64,000 nucleotides of DNA, from the NCBI GenBank assembly GCA_963732095.1, contig CAVSZA010000026.1, forward strand, positions 62,001 through 126,000. Reading direction: 5' to 3'. Below, in pieces: positions 60,228-64,000 of the stretch. The translations under genes were made by a program, and so were the position numbers. The notes below the pieces were generated by a model that did not search any database, was not told where the DNA came from, and saw nothing but the letters and a program-made list of their open reading frames with translations. Position 1 is the stretch's first letter. Every line of letters begins with the position of its first letter. This stretch comes from AP-15 sp963732095. Its GTDB lineage: Bacteria > Pseudomonadota > Alphaproteobacteria > ATCC43930 > CGMCC-115725.

Positions 60228-61514
60228 ATGTCAGAGCCCGATGGCCGAGAGAAGGGCGACCAGGCGCTGCTGGAAGGTCCGCGATCCGATCCCGCATCGG
60301 CGCGCGGGAAGGCCAAGCCGTACCGCCCCGCTCCCGATGAGCAAGTCCGCCTTCGCTCCCCGGCGCGCCGGGAACAACCTCCCGCCGAGCCACGCGAGCC
60401 GGACGAGAAAGTCGAGCCGCAGAACCGCGATACGGGCGGCGAGGCCCGCAAGAGCTGGTTCCGCCGGCATCCGATCGCGGTCGCTATCGGTTTGTTGTCC
60501 TTGCTGCTGGCGCTGCCGGCCGGATATCTCTACTGGGATTACACGAGCCATTTTGAGGCGACCGACGACGCCTATATCGCGTCGCGGCAATTCGCCATCG
60601 CCCCGGAAGTATCGGGCTACATCACGTCCGTTCCGGTCACCGACAATGAACACATCGATGCCGGTGGCGTGATCGCCCGCATCGATGACCGCACTTACCG
60701 CGCCGCACTCGCCCAGGCCAACGCGCAAGTAGCCGCCGCGCAGGCCAGCATCGAGAACAGCGATGCGCAGATCGCTATGCAGCAGGCCCAGATCGACGCC
60801 GACCAGGCACAGGTGGACAAGGCGCAGGCAGCGCTGGTGTTCGCGCAGCAGCAGGCGGGGCGCTATCAATACCTGGCGCAGACGATCGCGGGGACCGTTC
60901 AGAACGCGCAGCAATACACCTCGCAGCTGCATCAGCAACAGGCCGCACTCGACAGTGCGCAAGCGACGCTCAAGCTGGCGCAGCGGCAAATCGAGGCGCT
61001 GAAGGCACAACGCGACAGCGCCGTTGCGAGCCTGGCACAGGCCAAAGCGCAGCGCGACCAGGCGCAGCTGAACCTTTCCTATACGATTGTTACGGCAGAC
61101 CAACCAGGCCGGGTCGTCCAGCTCACCACCGCGGTCGGCCAATACGCGCAGCCCGGCACAAACCTGACGATGTTCGTGCCGGACGACATCTGGGTCGCGG
61201 CGAACTTCAAGGAGACGCAGCTCGACCATATGCGGCCGGGGCAGCCGGTTACGATCACCATCGATGCGTATCCGGAACGCGCGATCCAAGCTCATGTCGC
61301 CAGCGTGCAACCCGGATCCGGCACCGCCTTCTCACTGCTCCCGGCCGAGAATGCGACCGGCAATTGGGTCAAGATCGTGCAGCGGGTGCCGGTCAAGATC
61401 GTCATGGACAATGCGCCGACCGATGTTGCGCTCGGCCCCGGCATGTCCGTCGAGTCCAGCGTGCGGGTCAATCCGCGCCCGTCGATCTATGAGCGGCTGA
61501 GGAGCTGGCTATGA
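60228..61514 (+). CDS. EmrA/HlyD-type membrane fusion protein
   Basis: A 428-residue periplasmic adaptor of a tripartite drug pump. A ~80-residue charged cytoplasmic head precedes a single membrane segment (HPIAVAIGLLSLLLALPAGYLYW). Then comes the lipoyl half-motif FEATDDAYIASRQFAIAPEVSGYITSVPVTDNEHIDAGGVIARIDD, a long Gln/Ala-rich coiled coil (about residues 155-290) and NLSYTIVTADQPGRVVQLTTAVGQYAQPGTNLTMFV. It links the EmrB-like transporter to an outer-membrane channel. Four-base overlap with the transporter. Confidence 0.92.
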   Translation: MSEPDGREKGDQALLEGPRSDPASARGKAKPYRPAPDEQVRLRSPARREQPPAEPREPDEKVEPQNRDTGGEARKSWFRRHPIAVAIGLLSLLLALPAGYLYWDYTSHFEATDDAYIASRQFAIAPEVSGYITSVPVTDNEHIDAGGVIARIDDRTYRAALAQANAQVAAAQASIENSDAQIAMQQAQIDADQAQVDKAQAALVFAQQQAGRYQYLAQTIAGTVQNAQQYTSQLHQQQAALDSAQATLKLAQRQIEALKAQRDSAVASLAQAKAQRDQAQLNLSYTIVTADQPGRVVQLTTAVGQYAQPGTNLTMFVPDDIWVAANFKETQLDHMRPGQPVTITIDAYPERAIQAHVASVQPGSGTAFSLLPAENATGNWVKIVQRVPVKIVMDNAPTDVALGPGMSVESSVRVNPRPSIYERLRSWL

Positions 61515-63115
61515 GCGGCAGCGCAACCCGAGCCGGCGCCCCCGCCGCGGCGCGTGGCGCCGGCGCCAACCCGTGGCTGATTGCTGTTCTGGTCGCGTTC
61601 GCTTCCTTCATGGAGCAGCTCGACACCACCATCGCCAATGTGGTGCTGCCCTATATCGCTGGCGGCCTGGGGGTCAGCCAGGACGAGGCGTCCTGGGTGG
61701 TCACGACCTATCTGGTCGCCAACGCCGTCGCTCTGACGGCGAGCAGCTTCCTCGCCCGCCTTCTCGGCCGCAAGGCCTTCTTCCTGACTTGCCTGGCGCT
61801 GTTCACCGCCAGCTCGGTGTTGTGCGCATATGCCTGGAACCTCGACGCGCTACTGTTGTTTCGCCTCGCCCAGGGCCTCGGCGGCGGCGGCATGGTGCCG
61901 CTCGCACAGTCGATCCTGGCGGATTCTTTCCCGCCGGAAAAACGCGGCCAGGCCTTCGCATTGTTCGGCGTGGCCGTGGTGGTGGCGCCAGTGGTCGGGC
62001 CGACATTGGGCGGCTGGCTCGCCGATAATTTCTCCTGGCACTGGTGCTTCATGATCAATGGCCCGATCGGCGTGGTCGCGCTCGCGGCGATCGTGGCAAT
62101 CCTGCCATCACCGAAAGATGTGGCCGAACAGCGAAAGCGACTGCAGGAGCAAGGCGGGTTCGATCTCGTCGGCTTCGTGCTGGTCGCCACCTTTCTCGGC
62201 GCGCTCGAGATCATGCTCGACCGCGGGCTTGAAGACGACTGGTTCGCTTCCTCATTCATTGTCGAAGTCGCCGCGGTCTGTGCGCTGGCGTTCGTACTGA
62301 TGATCCCTTGGGAATTCAGCCGCCGCAATCAGATGATCGATCTTCAGATGGTGGCGACGCGCCAGTTCGGCGCCTGCTTTGTGGTGATGCTGGCGAGCGG
62401 CGCCATTCTGCTCGCGACCACCCAGTTCGTGCCCAACCTCGTGCAGCAGGATTTCGGCTATACGGCGACCTGGGCCGGCATCGTGATGTCCCCTGGCGGC
62501 TTCGTCATGATGATTATGATGTTCATTGTCGGCCCGCTGACGGCCAAGGTCCAGCCCAAATATCTGATCGTCATCGGGGCGGTGATCACCGCGCTCTCGA
62601 TGTACGACATGACCAATGTCTATGGCGATCTCGATTTCTGGTTTTTCGCGCGCTCGCGGATGCTGCTCAGCCTCGGATTGCCGCTGGTCTTCCTGCCGGT
62701 CATAACCGCGTCTTATGACGGCATTCCGTCCGGCAAGACCGATCAAGCCTCGGCGCTGCTCAACGCGGCGAAAAATAGCGGCGGCTCGATCGGCATTTCT
62801 CTGGCCTCCAATGTGCTGGCGCACCGCGAGCAGTTTCATCAGAGCCGCCTCATCGACCAGGCGATCCCGTCGAGCGTCCAATATCAGGATACGCTGCACC
62901 GGGTGACAAATTATTTCGTCGCCCAGGGCGGCTCGCTGTGGCAGGCGCATCAGCAGGCCATTCAATGGATTGGAAAGCAGGTGCAGGCGCAGGCGTCGTT
63001 GCTGGCCTATATGGACGCGTTCTGGGTCCTGATGCTGCTCGCGCTCGCGGCCGTGCCGCTGGCGCTGTCCTTGCGCAAGGTCAAGCTGGGGGGCGCCGCC
63101 CCGGTAGGCCATTGA
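61511..63115 (+). CDS. DHA2-family (EmrB-like) multidrug MFS transporter
   Basis: A 534-residue transporter with ~14 membrane segments. The MFS motif C region of drug antiporters is FALFGVAVVVAPVVGPTLGGWLADNFSWHWCFMINGPIGV, and the start reads FMEQLDTTIANVVLPYIAGGLGVSQDEASWVVTTYLVANAVAL, both typical of EmrB. It exports hydrophobic compounds by proton exchange with the fusion protein. The stop is 9 bases before the GH15 start. Confidence 0.94.
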   Translation: MSGSATRAGAPAAARGAGANPWLIAVLVAFASFMEQLDTTIANVVLPYIAGGLGVSQDEASWVVTTYLVANAVALTASSFLARLLGRKAFFLTCLALFTASSVLCAYAWNLDALLLFRLAQGLGGGGMVPLAQSILADSFPPEKRGQAFALFGVAVVVAPVVGPTLGGWLADNFSWHWCFMINGPIGVVALAAIVAILPSPKDVAEQRKRLQEQGGFDLVGFVLVATFLGALEIMLDRGLEDDWFASSFIVEVAAVCALAFVLMIPWEFSRRNQMIDLQMVATRQFGACFVVMLASGAILLATTQFVPNLVQQDFGYTATWAGIVMSPGGFVMMIMMFIVGPLTAKVQPKYLIVIGAVITALSMYDMTNVYGDLDFWFFARSRMLLSLGLPLVFLPVITASYDGIPSGKTDQASALLNAAKNSGGSIGISLASNVLAHREQFHQSRLIDQAIPSSVQYQDTLHRVTNYFVAQGGSLWQAHQQAIQWIGKQVQAQASLLAYMDAFWVLMLLALAAVPLALSLRKVKLGGAAPVGH

Positions 63116-63124
63116 GGGGGAGGC

Positions 63125-64000
63125 GTGACGCAGAGCGATACCTTGGCTGACCAGCCGCTGCGGATCGAGGATTACGCGCTGATCGGCGATTGCCTGACCG
63201 GCGCGCTCGTCGGCCGCAACGGCTCGATCGATTGGCTCTGCTGGCCGCGCTTCGATAGCGGTGCGTGCTTGGCCAAGCTGCTGGGGACATCGCGGAACGG
63301 AAGCTGGCAGATCTGCCCAGTCGATCCGGCGCCGAAAATCACGCGCGGCTATCGCGGCGACACGATGGTGCTGGAAACCCTCTTCGACACCCCCGACGGC
63401 AGTGTCGCGTTGATCGACTTCATGCCCTGTGGCTACATGCCCTGTGGCTACGGTGACTCGTCGTTGGTGAGGCGCGTCGAGGGCCGACGCGGCCGGGTGC
63501 CCGTGAGGATGCTGCTAACCCTGCGTTTCGACTACGGCTCCGCGACGCCTTGGGTGACCCGGTTGGATAACGGCGACGGCGAGGGTATCAACGCCGTCCT
63601 CGGCCCCAACCGGGTAGTGTTGCGTACGCGGGTGCCGCTGGAGGGTAAGGATAACTCCACCACGGCGGAATTTAGCGTCGGCGAGGGCGAAACGATCGAT
63701 TTCGTCCTTGCCTGGGGCGCATCCCATCTGCCGATCCGGGCGCCTATCGATGCCGGCGCGGCTCTAGCCGAGACAGAACGGTTCTGGCGGGGGTGGTCGT
63801 CACGTTGCCAGTATGAGGGACGCTGGAAGCAACCTGTACTGAGATCGCTGTTGACGCTCAAGGCGCTCACTTATGCGCCCACTGGCGGGATCGTGGCCGC
63901 ACCGACCACATCCCTGCCTGAGAAACTCGGCGGCACGCGCAACTGGGATTATCGTTACTGCTGGTTGCGTGATGCGACCCTTACCCTGTTTGCTCTCCTC
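63125..64000 (+). CDS. Glycoside hydrolase family 15 protein, 3' end cut by window
   Basis: The GTG 63125 (after GAGGGGGAG) starts a frame still open at the window end, 292 codons. ADQPLRIEDYALIGDCLTGALVGRNGSIDWLCWPRFDSGACLAKLLG is the glucoamylase/trehalase-like N-terminus of bacterial GH15, and GTRNWDYRYCWLRDATLTL at the end begins the (alpha/alpha)6 catalytic barrel. Substrate may be trehalose or short glucans. Around residues 100-109 a 15-base tandem duplication gives MPCGYMPCGYGD. It lies in the operon with the efflux pump. Confidence 0.9.
   Translation, partial: MTQSDTLADQPLRIEDYALIGDCLTGALVGRNGSIDWLCWPRFDSGACLAKLLGTSRNGSWQICPVDPAPKITRGYRGDTMVLETLFDTPDGSVALIDFMPCGYMPCGYGDSSLVRRVEGRRGRVPVRMLLTLRFDYGSATPWVTRLDNGDGEGINAVLGPNRVVLRTRVPLEGKDNSTTAEFSVGEGETIDFVLAWGASHLPIRAPIDAGAALAETERFWRGWSSRCQYEGRWKQPVLRSLLTLKALTYAPTGGIVAAPTTSLPEKLGGTRNWDYRYCWLRDATLTLFALL

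Overview
The window is GC-rich, densely coded chromosomal DNA from an alphaproteobacterium, probably a soil or plant-associated member of the Rhodospirillales/Hyphomicrobiales group. This rests on gene content rather than any marker gene: hopanoid genes hpnIJK, an Rrf2-controlled SUF operon, a Usg-family protein, a CbpA/CbpM pair, a pyrB gene followed by a catalytically defective dihydroorotase (PyrX type), and the order pyrB-pyrX-plsY-dprA-topA-rnr. No rRNA, tRNA or CRISPR array was seen.

Layout. 1-4.8 kb: ispH (cut by the window edge), then the hopanoid side-chain genes hpnI-hpnJ-hpnK, so isoprenoid precursor supply and hopanoid decoration lie side by side. 4.8-6.9 kb: a two-component system. 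7.1-13.3 kb: the SUF iron-sulfur operon (Rrf2 regulator, sufB, sufC, sufD, a sufS-sufU fusion, sufT). 13.3-15.1 kb: an esterase gene behind a ribbon-helix-helix regulator with a perfect 24-bp palindrome. 15.2-16.4 kb: an NHL propeller protein and a small protein. 16.4-22.1 kb, minus strand: htrA-like protease, cbpA, cbpM and acetoin dehydrogenase acoA-acoB-acoC. 22.4-30.9 kb: accessory metabolism (luciferase-like oxidoreductase, amidohydrolase, ArsR/AHSA1/GST cluster, small DUF proteins, a CoA transferase), interrupted by a decayed IS110 element joined to a cyclase relic. 31-35.4 kb: HdeD-like protein, a tandem repeat, a compositionally atypical oxidoreductase, and a gene graveyard with recombinase and DUF5681 relics before a zinc alcohol dehydrogenase.

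35.5-44.5 kb is a housekeeping block: pyrB, pyrX, plsY, dprA, topA and rnr, nearly all abutting or overlapping. It is followed by a frameshifted relic of the ATPase part of a multidomain cyclase. 45.6-50.8 kb holds a branched-chain amino-acid-type ABC transporter in which livM and livG are fused. 50.8-54.1 kb holds ycjX-ycjF and an unknown gene. The right end has nitronate monooxygenase, a phosphoribosyltransferase, an amidase, a cupin, a PhnD-like binding protein, and a TetR-controlled EmrAB-type efflux operon that runs into a GH15 glycosidase cut by the window edge.

The main unusual threads are: two genes whose only sensible start is CTG (hpnK and dprA); gene fusions and tails apparently made by small dispersed palindromic repeats (livM-livG linker, AcoB C-terminus); two copies of a paired-hairpin element in opposite orientation; a SufS-SufU fusion; a dihydroorotase without its metal-binding histidines; and several strong operator-like palindromes. 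I did not find a clearly new multi-gene defence or mobile system.
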